NCBI RefSeq assembly: GCF_002096335.1
Contig: NZ_NCUW01000026.1
Coordinates: 62,001-126,000, forward strand
Direction of reading: 5' to 3'
DNA: 64,000 nucleotides
Source: Streptococcus oralis subsp. dentisani
GTDB taxonomy: Bacteria > Bacillota > Bacilli > Lactobacillales > Streptococcaceae
In this document: piece after piece, positions 1 to 12,069 of the stretch
Layout of the letters: each line of letters opens with the position of its first letter
How positions within the stretch are numbered: position 1 is the first letter of the stretch
The notes under the pieces: generated by a model
What the model was told of the DNA's origin: nothing
What the model saw: the letters and a program-made list of their open reading frames with translations, nothing else
The model's database searches: none
Program-made: the position numbers and the translations under genes

Positions 1-429
1 TTCTTTATACATGTTTTCTAAATCTTCTATATATACATTTGAAACCGGATTAAAAACAATATCAAAGGTTTCATCTTCAAATGGGAATGGTTTTGTCATA
101 TCGCCTTGAACGGTATTGATTTTTAAGCCTTCTCTTTTAGCCACCATCTCATCTCTTTGTAATTGTGATTTAGAAAAATCCATGATGGTGACATCATAAC
201 CTTTTATAGCAAAAACTGGACCCTGCTGGCCACCACCACAAGCTAACCCTAATATCTTTTTTCCCTTGGCTTTTTCAAACCATTCTTCCGGAACTTTTTT
301 CCCAACAGTTAAGGCAACAGCAATTGGATGTTTTCTAACTTCTTCTAATTCTTCATGTGTCAATGGCTCAGTATAGTCATTTTTGACATTATTCCATCTA
401 TCTTGATTACATTTTATATAATTGTTCAT
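1..429 (-). CDS. Class I SAM-dependent methyltransferase (3' end outside window)
   Basis: The visible 143 codons read MNNYIKCNQDRWNN at the start and contain a glycine-rich SAM-binding loop (GLACGGGQQGP, about residues 61-71), then an acidic motif after strand 2 (IMDFS) and QGDMTKPFPF, typical of methyltransferase type 11/25 enzymes. The substrate cannot be told. The start ATG has an upstream CCAGGAG-like ribosome site. An extended -10 (TGATATAAT on the minus strand, 539-547) lies about 110 bases upstream. The gene continues past the left edge. Confidence 0.8.
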   Translation of the reverse strand, partial: MNNYIKCNQDRWNNVKNDYTEPLTHEELEEVRKHPIAVALTVGKKVPEEWFEKAKGKKILGLACGGGQQGPVFAIKGYDVTIMDFSKSQLQRDEMVAKREGLKINTVQGDMTKPFPFEDETFDIVFNPVSNVYIEDLENMYKE

Positions 430-779
430 CTGATAATCTCCTGGTAATTTGATACTATTTCTATTTAAGCTGGATGTGCTCCCATTACATTTTTCTCACT
501 GCTACAACTTCTAATTTGTCAATTTTTTCGTCCATCTCATTATATCACTTTTCCACATTTTCCCATTTACTCAAGCTAAATATCAATTAAATGGTTGATA
601 GAATTGCTCTCGCCTTGTAGCTCATCATCTCGCCTTAACCTTTCATACAAGGCGGTTATTTTCTCCTAGTTTCTCACGATTACCTGCTTTGGCTCAAATT
701 TTTCAATAAAAAAGAATTAAGCAAAACATTTTTCACTCAAGTAGTGATTAAGTGTTTTTCTTAATTCTATAGTTCCAAA
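430..779. other. Intergenic stretch without a gene
   Basis: No convincing coding region. It holds the extended -10 of the methyltransferase gene, a perfect 9-bp inverted repeat (CGCCTTGTA at 611-619, TACAAGGCG at 646-654) followed by a T-rich stretch, and the long hairpin at 713-768. Confidence 0.5.
713..768. terminator. Long AT-rich hairpin ending the nan cluster
   Basis: GAATTAAG (714-721) and CTTAATTC (760-767) close a stem that continues inward with AAACATTT/AAGTGTTT and CACT/AGTG pairing. It lies 12 bases beyond the kinase stop codon and should terminate the minus-strand nan transcript. Confidence 0.65.
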
Positions 780-1664
780 CTAGGATTGTTTTGTTTTGAA
801 ATGATAATAGGCTCCCAACATCCCTGCTGTATTTTGGTGATGGGCAAATTCTAATCGTGTTTTTTCAGCTAGGCTTGGCACCAAGGCCACCTTCAATGCT
901 GTGCGGATCTTTGGTTTGAGAATAGCCTCTTGCCCCATGATACCGCCACCGAGAATGACCACTTCCGGATTGGCCACGTAGCAAATATTTGCCAGACCTT
1001 TTCCAAGGTAATCTACCATGCGGTCAATGCCAGCCATACAGATCTTGTTTCCTTCGGTAGCTTCCTTGAAAATGCGTCGGCCATTCCACTGATCAACTGG
1101 ATCACCATGAGCTGCTGCTACATATTCTACCAAAGCTGTCGTTGAAGCCAAGTCTTGGAAAGCTCCATCCTGCATATGCATATAACCGACTTCGCAAGCT
1201 GAGTTGCTAAATCCATGAAAGACTTTCCCATCCATAATCAAGCAACCACCGATACCTGTTCCAATGGTCAAGCAAAGTGTCACACTCGCTCCCTTTCCTG
1301 AACCAGATACTGCCTCAGCAAGACCTGCGCAGTTGACATCATTTTCAATTTCGCAAGGAATCGCAAAACTCGTCTCAATTTCCTTCTTGAACTGGGTTCC
1401 AGCATAGTTGGGAATCTGAGGACCAGCATAGAAGATTTCACCCTTTTCTGGATCGACCATTCCCGCTGAAGAAATGGCAACACCTGCTACTGGGCCTTTT
1501 TCTAAATAGCTGGAAACGATATCTTTTGTCTTTTGTAAGATATGAGGACCACCCTTATGCGCCTCAGTTGGCATTTCATGCGATTCAACAAGTTGGCCTT
1601 CTTGGTCAATCAAACCATATTTGATGTTGGTTCCACCAATATCAATTGCAACGTAGTGTATCAT
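780..1664 (-). CDS. nanK: ROK-family N-acetylmannosamine kinase
   Basis: Cytoplasmic ATP-dependent kinase expected to make N-acetylmannosamine-6-phosphate, the substrate of NanE. The 294 residues carry the N-terminal phosphate loop DIGGTNIKYGL (8-18), the ENDVNCAGLAE segment and LTIGTGIGGCLI, all typical of ROK sugar kinases. The usual ROK zinc cluster CxCGxxGC and the ExGH motif are not present: the corresponding region reads CEVGYMHMQDGAF. It is the last gene of a two-gene unit, 17 bp after the lyase, with a strong AAGGAGG site. Assignment to ManNAc rather than another hexose rests on the nan context. Confidence 0.85.
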   Translation of the reverse strand: MIHYVAIDIGGTNIKYGLIDQEGQLVESHEMPTEAHKGGPHILQKTKDIVSSYLEKGPVAGVAISSAGMVDPEKGEIFYAGPQIPNYAGTQFKKEIETSFAIPCEIENDVNCAGLAEAVSGSGKGASVTLCLTIGTGIGGCLIMDGKVFHGFSNSACEVGYMHMQDGAFQDLASTTALVEYVAAAHGDPVDQWNGRRIFKEATEGNKICMAGIDRMVDYLGKGLANICYVANPEVVILGGGIMGQEAILKPKIRTALKVALVPSLAEKTRLEFAHHQNTAGMLGAYYHFKTKQS

Positions 1665-1681
1665 AAATACCTCCTTATGGA

Positions 1682-2599
1682 TTAGAGGAAGCGCTCCTTG
1701 GTTTCACGAATCAATTGCGCTGCTGCTTCTACAACTGGTCGATCTTCTTCAGTCACTGGTGTCAATGGTGAACGAACTGAACCAATGTTAAGTCCTTCAT
1801 TGATTTTCAAGACTTCTTTGATGACACCGTACATATTTCCATGTGCAGCAGTGAGTTTGCCGATGATTGCGTTGATAGCGTATTGCAATTCACGCGCTGT
1901 TTCCAAGTCTTTTTCAGCAATCAACTCATTGAGTTTCAAGAAGAGTTCTGGCATCGCACCATAAGTACCACCGATACCAGCCTTAGCACCCATGAGGCGA
2001 CCACCTAGGAACTGTTCATCTGGACCATTGAATACGATGTGATCTTCTCCACCAAGGCTGACAAAGGTTTGGATATCTTGAACTGGCATAGAAGAGTTCT
2101 TAACACCGATAATACGAGGATTCTTCAACATTTCAGTGTAGAGACTTGGAGTCAAAGCAACACCTGCTAACTGAGGAATATTATAAATTACGTAGTCTGT
2201 GTTTGGAGCTGCAGCACTAATGTCATTCCAGTATTTGGCAACTGAATACTCAGGCAAGCGGAAGTAAATAGGTGGAATCGTTGCAATGGCATCTACACCC
2301 AAGCTTTCTGCGTGGCGAGCAAGTTCCATACTGTCTTTAGTATTGTTGCAAGCTACGTGAGCGATAATGGTCAATTTACCTTTAGCAACTGCCATGACTT
2401 CTTCCAAAATCAACTTGCGGTCCTCTACACTTTGGTAGATACATTCACCAGAAGAACCATTGACATAGAGACCTTGAACTCCCTTATCAATGAAGTATTG
2501 AACCAAGGCACGCGTACGCTCTGGACTGACTTCACCTTGATCATCATAACATGCGTAGAAGGCTGGAATGACACCTTCGTATTTTTTCAAATCTGACAT
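1682..2599 (-). CDS. N-acetylneuraminate lyase (DHDPS/NAL family)
   Basis: Class I aldolase that splits N-acetylneuraminate into N-acetylmannosamine and pyruvate in the cytoplasm. The 305-residue length fits the family. Visible motifs are the carboxylate-binding NGSSGE (48-53), the catalytic tyrosine in YVIYNIP and the Schiff-base lysine in IIGVKNSS. It is the first gene of a lyase-kinase unit. Its promoter carries the two-box nan element and a cre-like site. The name nanA is used for this enzyme in other bacteria but means the sialidase in streptococci, so no symbol is given. Confidence 0.93.
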   Translation of the reverse strand: MSDLKKYEGVIPAFYACYDDQGEVSPERTRALVQYFIDKGVQGLYVNGSSGECIYQSVEDRKLILEEVMAVAKGKLTIIAHVACNNTKDSMELARHAESLGVDAIATIPPIYFRLPEYSVAKYWNDISAAAPNTDYVIYNIPQLAGVALTPSLYTEMLKNPRIIGVKNSSMPVQDIQTFVSLGGEDHIVFNGPDEQFLGGRLMGAKAGIGGTYGAMPELFLKLNELIAEKDLETARELQYAINAIIGKLTAAHGNMYGVIKEVLKINEGLNIGSVRSPLTPVTEEDRPVVEAAAQLIRETKERFL

Positions 2600-2657
2600 A
2601 GATTTTCTCCTAAGATTTCTTTTTTCTGCTGAGAGCAGTTCTATTTTTTACAAGTTT

Positions 2658-2756
2658 AGTATACACCTTGTGAAAATCGCTTTCAATATCTTGTATACAC
2701 TTAGATTTTAGTTTCTACTTGTATTTTAGAAACTGTAACGATTGAAAGTAGTTTCA
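2658..2756 (-). promoter_or_regulatory. Lyase-kinase promoter with two-box nan element and cre-like site
   Basis: On the minus strand the -35 TTGAAA (2681-2686) and -10 TATACT (2658-2663) are 17 bp apart. Box2 TAGAAACTAAAATCTA (2702-2717) ends 15 bp upstream of the -35. Box1 TGAAACTACTTTCA (2743-2756) lies a further 25 bp upstream. A cre-like palindrome TGAAAGCGATTTTCA (2671-2685) covers the -35 and spacer, suggesting CcpA repression. The activator is inferred to be NanR-like. Confidence 0.75.
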
Positions 2757-2769
2757 GAAACAAGCCATC

Positions 2770-3414
2770 CTACTGGTATTTGTTGAAGATTTTCTCCATC
2801 AAACCTGCTTGGAGAAAGACTAGCAAACCAAAACCAAAGAGGATAAAAGCTGACCCACCCAAAAGGAGAGTAAAGGCGGATAGATAAAGAATCATCACAA
2901 TGAGAAAGAGAATGGCTAACATGAGGAAGAACCATGGAAAGTTAAAACTTGCCAAGATAAGCCCTTTTTGCAGCACTTCTTTCCAAGACAGATCATAGCG
3001 GGCAGCGATGGGATAACTAGCCAACATCACCAGAGTGAGGAAGATGAGAATCCCCAAACAAATAGCTTTCACAATCTGGAAAGGCAAAGCTGTCTGTCCC
3101 CAGAAAAGATAGAGATCTAGAAAGCTTAATGACACAATGCCCAACTCTAACAGACCCAACTGAAGTCCCAGTTTCAGATTTTGCTTGAAGGTCCTTATAT
3201 AAGTTCTAAAGACTGGTACCCGTCTGCTTCTCTTAATCTCGAACATAGTCTCATAGAGGCTGATTTTCGCCACTCCAATCGTCACGATGGGCAAACAAGA
3301 GACGACAAAAAGAAGATTGACTGTGACGATATCCAAGACCTTCTCACTGAAACGCATGAGAAAATTATCTGTATCAAATGCTGCTTTGATAAGGCTTACT
3401 CCTTTTTGTGCCAT
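2770..3414 (-). CDS. YesL-family (DUF624) membrane protein
   Basis: This 214-residue protein has several hydrophobic segments: about 28-50, 95-115, 125-150 and 170-205. The N-terminal stretch up to SLYETMFEIKR resembles the DUF624/YesL family, often encoded beside carbohydrate ABC transporters. Function is unknown; a role in transporter assembly or regulation is often guessed. It follows the YhcH/NanQ gene by 20 bp with an AGGAGG site, so it is probably co-transcribed with it. Confidence 0.75.
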   Translation of the reverse strand: MAQKGVSLIKAAFDTDNFLMRFSEKVLDIVTVNLLFVVSCLPIVTIGVAKISLYETMFEIKRSRRVPVFRTYIRTFKQNLKLGLQLGLLELGIVSLSFLDLYLFWGQTALPFQIVKAICLGILIFLTLVMLASYPIAARYDLSWKEVLQKGLILASFNFPWFFLMLAILFLIVMILYLSAFTLLLGGSAFILFGFGLLVFLQAGLMEKIFNKYQ

Positions 3415-3434
3415 GTTTGCTCCTCCTGATTCTT

Positions 3435-3887
3435 TTAATCAATCAAAATTTTAAAGAGATATTTGCGAACCTTCTCTTCCATACCTGCATAGCCATTTGG
3501 CTGGTGCGGTTCTCCTGGGAAGAAAATCGCAAAATTGTGATAACCCAACAAGAGTGGGTAGCGTTCATGACAATGGACAAAACCAATGTCGCTCGCTTCA
3601 TCGAATGCTACCGCCTCGTCTTTGATACGTGAACCGTAGCTCGAATATTCATGTCCTTCTACCAGCAAATGCAAGTCTGCATAGTTCTTATGGTACTCAA
3701 ATTGATCATTTTCAGCTTGATTGAGGACATTTTCCTGCACAACTAGAAAGACCTTGTCCCCGTCAATCTCATACTTACCGAGTTCGAAAGAATCCTTACG
3801 GTGCTGATAGAGATAGTCGATAGCCTTGTCTAGATTGGGATGGATTCCTTTGTAAAAGGCGATGTTTTTCAAATCGTCAAAAATCAT
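3435..3887 (-). CDS. nanQ: YhcH/YjgK/YiaL family protein, probable N-acetylneuraminate anomerase
   Basis: The 150 residues match the DUF386 cupin-like family in length and pattern: EGHEYSSYG, FVHCHERYPLLLGYHNFAIFFPGEPHQPNGY and a closing VRKYLFKI. The conserved acid and histidines (HCH, PGEPHQP) would bind metal. E. coli YhcH/NanQ opens the sialic acid ring to supply the lyase. The position between the transporter genes and the lyase supports the same job. The start is separated from satC by a 228-bp gap that holds a BOX element and a palindrome. Confidence 0.82.
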   Translation of the reverse strand: MIFDDLKNIAFYKGIHPNLDKAIDYLYQHRKDSFELGKYEIDGDKVFLVVQENVLNQAENDQFEYHKNYADLHLLVEGHEYSSYGSRIKDEAVAFDEASDIGFVHCHERYPLLLGYHNFAIFFPGEPHQPNGYAGMEEKVRKYLFKILID

Positions 3888-3933
3888 ACTGTTTCCTTCG
3901 TTTCTGATAGTTAACTAAAATCGTAAATTAAGT

Positions 3934-3997
3934 TTATAAGTGTCTGACAAAACTTCACGAAGTAACTGTATACTCTCCATTTTGTAGACACTTATAA
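3934..3997. repeat. Long inverted repeat, possible terminator or MITE remnant
   Basis: TTATAAGTGTCT (3934-3945) pairs exactly with AGACACTTATAA (3986-3997). The stem continues with ACAAAA/TTTTGT if one G is bulged. The loop contains a second small hairpin, ACTTC-AC-GAAGT. The ends are AT-rich without a clear T-run, so it may be a short transposable repeat rather than a terminator. Confidence 0.5.
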
Positions 3998-4011
3998 CTC
4001 TGTATTCTCTT

Positions 4012-4107
4012 ATACTCAATGAAAATCGAAGAACAAACTAGGAAGCTAACTGCAGGCAATACTTAAGTATGGAAAGGTGATGCTGACCTTGTTTGAACTC
4101 GATTTTC
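4012..4107 (-). repeat. BOX element (A-C type)
   Basis: The left end reads ATACTCAATGAAAATC followed by AACTAGGAAGCTAACTGCAGG, which is the boxC end. The right end GATTTTCGCAGAGTATT is the complement of the boxA end. The middle is short, so no or few boxB units are present. BOX repeats are typical of S. pneumoniae and close relatives. Confidence 0.8.
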
Positions 4108-4115
4108 GCAGAGTA

Positions 4116-4955
4116 TTATCCCTTAACCGCTCCCATAGTAATCCCTTGAGTAAAGGATTTTTGGAAGACAAGGAAGACGGTTACGATTGGAACAGCTGCA
4201 AGAGCGGCACCCGCCATAATTAAACCATAGTTGGTTGCCATTTCGGCTTGCATGGTCGCAACCCCGAGTGAGATAGTCAAGTTCTGACGTGAAGTCAACA
4301 TTACCAACTGCATGAAGTAGTCATTCCAAGTATTGATGAAGGTAAAGATCGCAAGAGCTGCAAATCCTGGCTTCACAATAGGGAAGGCTACGCTCCAGAA
4401 GGTACGAATCTCACCACAACCGTCGATTTTAGCTGATTCAAGCAATTCTGTTGGGATGTTTTCGCTGAATTGTTTCATGAGGAAGACCCCAAATGGCCAT
4501 CCAATCAAAGGCAAGATAACCGCCCAAAGAGTATCGTGAATTCCCATGAAGTTGACGATACGTACCAATGGTACAAGGACAACCTGTTTTGGAAGAGCCA
4601 TGGCAGCGATAAAGACTGCAAAGAGGATGCGTTGACCATAGAAACGTTTTTTAGCCAAGACATAACCTGCTAGAGAAGAGGTTGCACACACTAGGAACAT
4701 GGTTACTAGCGAGATAAATACAGAGTTCCACATCCACTGCATAGCAGGGTTTTGCACCATGAGTTGTTGGAAGTTCTCCATGGTTGGCATTTTAGGGAAC
4801 CACTGTGGCGGAATCATAATGGTATCAGGCTGTGATTTGAAGGCCCCTGTCAAGATCCAGTAGAATGGAAAGATGAACAGTACGGTCAACAAGAGCAAGA
4901 TAATCGTTGAAATAACAGTGAAAGCTGTTAAAGGTTTCTTTTGTGTAGGTTGCAT
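4116..4955 (-). CDS. satC: Sialic acid ABC transporter permease, SatC-like (MalG type)
   Basis: The 279-residue inner membrane protein has six predicted membrane segments. The EAA loop ELLESAKIDGCGEIRTFWSVAFPIVKPG contacts the ATPase. The family is the carbohydrate uptake CUT1 class. The gene lies 15 bp after the second permease gene. In pneumococci the SatABC transporter in this position imports N-acetylneuraminate. No ATPase gene is adjacent; MsmK near 60 kb in this window is the likely partner. The symbol follows pneumococcal usage for the locus and could be swapped with satB. Confidence 0.82.
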   Translation of the reverse strand: MQPTQKKPLTAFTVISTIILLLLTVLFIFPFYWILTGAFKSQPDTIMIPPQWFPKMPTMENFQQLMVQNPAMQWMWNSVFISLVTMFLVCATSSLAGYVLAKKRFYGQRILFAVFIAAMALPKQVVLVPLVRIVNFMGIHDTLWAVILPLIGWPFGVFLMKQFSENIPTELLESAKIDGCGEIRTFWSVAFPIVKPGFAALAIFTFINTWNDYFMQLVMLTSRQNLTISLGVATMQAEMATNYGLIMAGAALAAVPIVTVFLVFQKSFTQGITMGAVKG

Positions 4956-4970
4956 AACTGTCTCCTTTCT

Positions 4971-5867
4971 TTAGTATTCTACGTCGTTTCCGAGGATCTT
5001 GAATTGAGCAAAGCTGACAATGGCAATCATCACTGCCAAGAAGACACCGATGGTATTTGCATAGCCGTATTCTGTCAATTGGAAGGCTTTTTCGTAAAGG
5101 TAGTACATCAAGGTACTTGTTGAGTAGTTTGGACCACCAGAAGTCAAGAGCTGAATCAAAGCGAAACATTGGAATGAGTTGATGGTTGTGATGATCGCGA
5201 TGTAAAGAGTTGTTGGAAGAAGGCTAGGCCATTTGATCTTCCAGAACACTTGAAACTCAGTCGCACCGTCAACACGCGCTGCTTCAACAAGTGAGTTGTC
5301 AATATTTCCCATGGCAGCGATATAAAGGATAATCGGTTGACCAACAGATGTTGTCAAAAGGATAATCATAATCGCTAGCAAAGCCCAGTTTTTGTCACCC
5401 AGCCAAGAAATGTTTTGGCTGATGATGTGGCTTGACTTAAGGACAAAGTTTAGAATTCCTGATAGGGGGTCATAGATCCATTTCCATACAACCGTTACGG
5501 CAACACTACCTGTAACCACAGGAAGGAAAAAGACGAAACGATAGAAAGAACGGGCAATCGCATTTTGATGATAGGTTTGAGATGCTACAAAGAGCGAGAA
5601 GAGAACCACAATCGGAACAGATCCAATAACCAGAATAACGGTATTAATCAAAGACTTAGTAAAGACAGGGTCTTTAAACATGCGAATGTAGTTGTCCAAG
5701 CCCACAAACTCAAATTTAGTCATGGAGTAGTTAAAGAAACTTGTAATGAATCCCATAATCATAGGAGCCAGGACAAAGATGACAAAGAAGAATAACACTG
5801 GTGCTAGGAAAGCGTAGGAAATCACTGTTTCCCGCATACGAATTTTATTGACTTTCACAGTCGGCAC
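4971..5867 (-). CDS. satB: Sialic acid ABC transporter permease, SatB-like (MalF type)
   Basis: The 298-residue membrane protein has a hydrophobic N-terminal segment AFLAPVLFFFVIFVLAP and five further membrane segments. The EAA loop is SLVEAARVDGATEFQVFWKIKWPSLLPT. It pairs with the downstream SatC-like permease to form the channel. It is separated from the binding-protein gene by a strong stem-loop at 5998-6036, which suggests lower expression of the permeases than of the binding protein. Confidence 0.83.
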   Translation of the reverse strand: MPTVKVNKIRMRETVISYAFLAPVLFFFVIFVLAPMIMGFITSFFNYSMTKFEFVGLDNYIRMFKDPVFTKSLINTVILVIGSVPIVVLFSLFVASQTYHQNAIARSFYRFVFFLPVVTGSVAVTVVWKWIYDPLSGILNFVLKSSHIISQNISWLGDKNWALLAIMIILLTTSVGQPIILYIAAMGNIDNSLVEAARVDGATEFQVFWKIKWPSLLPTTLYIAIITTINSFQCFALIQLLTSGGPNYSTSTLMYYLYEKAFQLTEYGYANTIGVFLAVMIAIVSFAQFKILGNDVEY

Positions 5868-5997
5868 CTCTCTTTCAAATAGAATAGTTTTTGATTTTCT
5901 TGAACTGTTTTAAAACCAAAATGAAATTTTTTAAGATTCGCTTATGTAAGAACTTCATTTTAATTTCGTGACAGTTCCTACCATTTCAAACAAAAGT

Positions 5998-6036
5998 CCC
6001 CCTTTTCTTACACCATAGTGCACAGGGAAAAGGGGG
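5998..6036 (-). promoter_or_regulatory. Intra-operon stem-loop between satA and satB
   Basis: CCCCCTTTTC (5998-6007) pairs over 10 bp with GAAAAGGGGG (6027-6036). It starts just after the satA stop codon. The following T-tract is weak (ACTTTTGTTTG on the minus strand), so partial termination or 3'-end stabilisation of the satA message is more likely than a full stop. Confidence 0.65.
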
Positions 6037-6056
6037 GAATCAATCTGACTTAGTGC

Positions 6057-7436
<1,380 letters not shown>

Positions 7437-7441
7437 CTATT

Positions 7442-7455
7442 TGTATACGTTTTCA
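7442..7455 (-). promoter_or_regulatory. cre site upstream of satA
   Basis: The minus strand reads TGAAAACGTATACA, matching the consensus TGNAANCGNWNNCA at every fixed position. It lies 57 bp upstream of the satA start and should bind CcpA. No strong promoter is visible in the 115-bp gap, so it may act as a roadblock in the nanE-sat transcript. Confidence 0.7.
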
Positions 7456-7500
7456 TTTCATCCGACGCATCGACCACTCTCCTCTGTTTTTGAGATTGTG

Positions 7501-8199
7501 TTATTTAAGACCGGCAACAAAGCGTTCCGTAATCTCTTTTGGTCTAGTAATAGCTCCACCAACAACGATGCCTCGCACCCCATATTCAAGGATTTGCTTG
7601 GCTTGTTCTGGCGTATGAATTTTCCCTTCAGCGATGACATCCACCCCTGCTTCACAAAGTTTTTTGATTAGTTCAAAGTCTGGACCATCTACTTTTGGAC
7701 TATAAGAAGTGTAACCTGATAGGGTTGTTCCAACAAAATCAATCCCTGCTTCAACCGCTGCTATTCCTTCTTCAAAAGTGCTAGTATCAGCCATTAAGAG
7801 TTGATGTGGATACTTTTCTTTGACTTGTCGGATGAAGTCCTGAATTTCCAAACCGTCGTAACGTTCACGTTTGGTACAATCCAGAGCAATAACCTCAATA
7901 TCTAGTTCAGCCAATTCATCAACCTCTTTCATCGTAGCTGTAATGAATGGCTCCTGTGGCGGATAGTCACGTTTGATAATCCCGATAATCGGGAGTTTCG
8001 TAACCTCCTTGATCTCCCTGATATCACGAACACTGTTTGCTCGGATACCGACTGCTCCACCTTGCTCAGCCGCTTTGACTAGCAAGGGGATAACCCCTCC
8101 CGCTTCTGTATAAAGCGGTTCGTGAGGAAGTGCCTGGCAAGAGACAATGATTCCATCTTTGATTTGTTCAATCAAGGCTTCTTTGCTGATCTGTGGCAT
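7501..8199 (-). CDS. nanE: N-acetylmannosamine-6-phosphate 2-epimerase
   Basis: Converts ManNAc-6-P to GlcNAc-6-P. The 232-residue TIM barrel shows [13 protein letters not shown] at the start of the barrel, GIIKRDYP, the conserved [21 protein letters not shown] and [11 protein letters not shown], the last binding phosphate. The start chosen reads MPQISKEAL with an AGGAGGA-rich upstream site. A longer in-frame start at 8244 lies upstream of the predicted -10 (8233-8238) and so is excluded. Confidence 0.92.
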   Translation of the reverse strand: MPQISKEALIEQIKDGIIVSCQALPHEPLYTEAGGVIPLLVKAAEQGGAVGIRANSVRDIREIKEVTKLPIIGIIKRDYPPQEPFITATMKEVDELAELDIEVIALDCTKRERYDGLEIQDFIRQVKEKYPHQLLMADTSTFEEGIAAVEAGIDFVGTTLSGYTSYSPKVDGPDFELIKKLCEAGVDVIAEGKIHTPEQAKQILEYGVRGIVVGGAITRPKEITERFVAGLK

Positions 8200-8232
8200 C
8201 CTCTTTCCTCCCTTTCTTGTTCTTATGGGCTT

Positions 8233-8331
8233 ATTATATATCATTTGTTAAGCGCTTTCAATACTTTGTGGTGGAATAGATTTCAGTTTCAAAACTATTT
8301 TATAGAACAGACTATCCTGAAAGTAGTTTCA
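8233..8331 (-). promoter_or_regulatory. nanE promoter with two-box nan element and cre-like site
   Basis: Minus strand -35 TTGAAA (8256-8261) and -10 TATAAT (8233-8238) are 17 bp apart. Box2 TTGAAACTGAAATCTA (8277-8292) ends 15 bp upstream of the -35. Box1 TGAAACTACTTTCA (8318-8331) lies 25 bp further upstream. The spacing equals that at the lyase and sialidase promoters. A cre-like sequence TGAAAGCGCTTAACA (8246-8260) overlaps the -35. Confidence 0.78.
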
Positions 8332-8377
8332 GACTTCTTAGAATTTCTTATTAGTACACCTTGAGTCGAAAGAAAAA

Positions 8378-8403
8378 GATAGCAGGCTGAAAAACCTACT
8401 ATC
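8378..8403 (-). terminator. Terminator of the sialidase gene
   Basis: GATAGCAGG and CCTACTATC form a 9-bp stem with one mismatch. On the minus strand it is followed by TTTTTC. It lies 42 bases after the sialidase stop, leaving nanE with its own promoter. Confidence 0.65.
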
Positions 8404-8444
8404 TCCTTCTATTTTTACAAAGCCAAATGATTAAAATTATTCTC

Positions 8445-11738
<3,294 letters not shown>

Positions 11739-11761
11739 TTAACCTTTCATATTCTCTGTAA

Positions 11762-11775
11762 ATAAAGCGCTTTCT
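11762..11775 (-). promoter_or_regulatory. cre site in the sialidase leader
   Basis: AGAAAGCGCTTTAT on the minus strand resembles the cre consensus. It sits downstream of the predicted start of transcription, where CcpA would act as a roadblock. Confidence 0.6.
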
Positions 11776-11925
11776 TTTTTTCTTAAAATTTTTAGTTCCT
11801 CCAACTAAACAAGGAAAAAGAAAGTAACCGACTGAATGAGACCTCCCATTCTTCAAACGTCCACTGCTCTTACTCTCTAAGCAAGCAGCAGAAAGTTTCC
11901 TCCTTTCGCATAATACCTTTCCCTC

Positions 11926-12024
11926 ATTATACAATAAACTTTGAACTTTATAGCTAAATTGATATAGAATAGATTTTACTTTCAAGAATAATTTAATATT
12001 TTAAATTTACAAAAAGTACTTTCA
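11926..12024 (-). promoter_or_regulatory. Sialidase promoter with two-box nan element
   Basis: The -10 TATAAT (11926-11931) is good. The -35 position (11949-11954) reads GCTATA, a poor match that implies need for an activator. Box2 TTGAAAGTAAAATCTA (11970-11985) ends 15 bp upstream of the -35. Box1 TGAAAGTACTTTTT (12011-12024) lies 25 bp further. The geometry equals that of the lyase and nanE promoters. Confidence 0.7.
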
Positions 12025-12035
12025 GGGATTTCGAT

Positions 12036-12062
12036 ATAAAAAAAGAGAGCTAGTGCCCTCTC
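12036..12062 (-). terminator. Terminator of the acetyl esterase gene
   Basis: GAGAG (12045-12049) pairs with CTCTC (12058-12062). On the minus strand the stem is followed by a run of seven T. Confidence 0.7.
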
Positions 12063-12069
12063 AAAGTTA

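Larger units (their letters stand above)
3888..4115. other. Gap in the nan cluster holding a palindrome and a BOX element
   Basis: No gene. A 12-bp inverted repeat (18 bp with one bulged base) spans 3934-3997 and is followed by a BOX element at about 4012-4107. Both lie between the satC-like gene and nanQ. Confidence 0.6.

Noticed and set aside
485..535. 16-codon minus-strand frame (MDEKIDKLEVVAVRKM)
   Set aside because: Its ATG coincides with the predicted transcription start of the methyltransferase gene and has no ribosome site.
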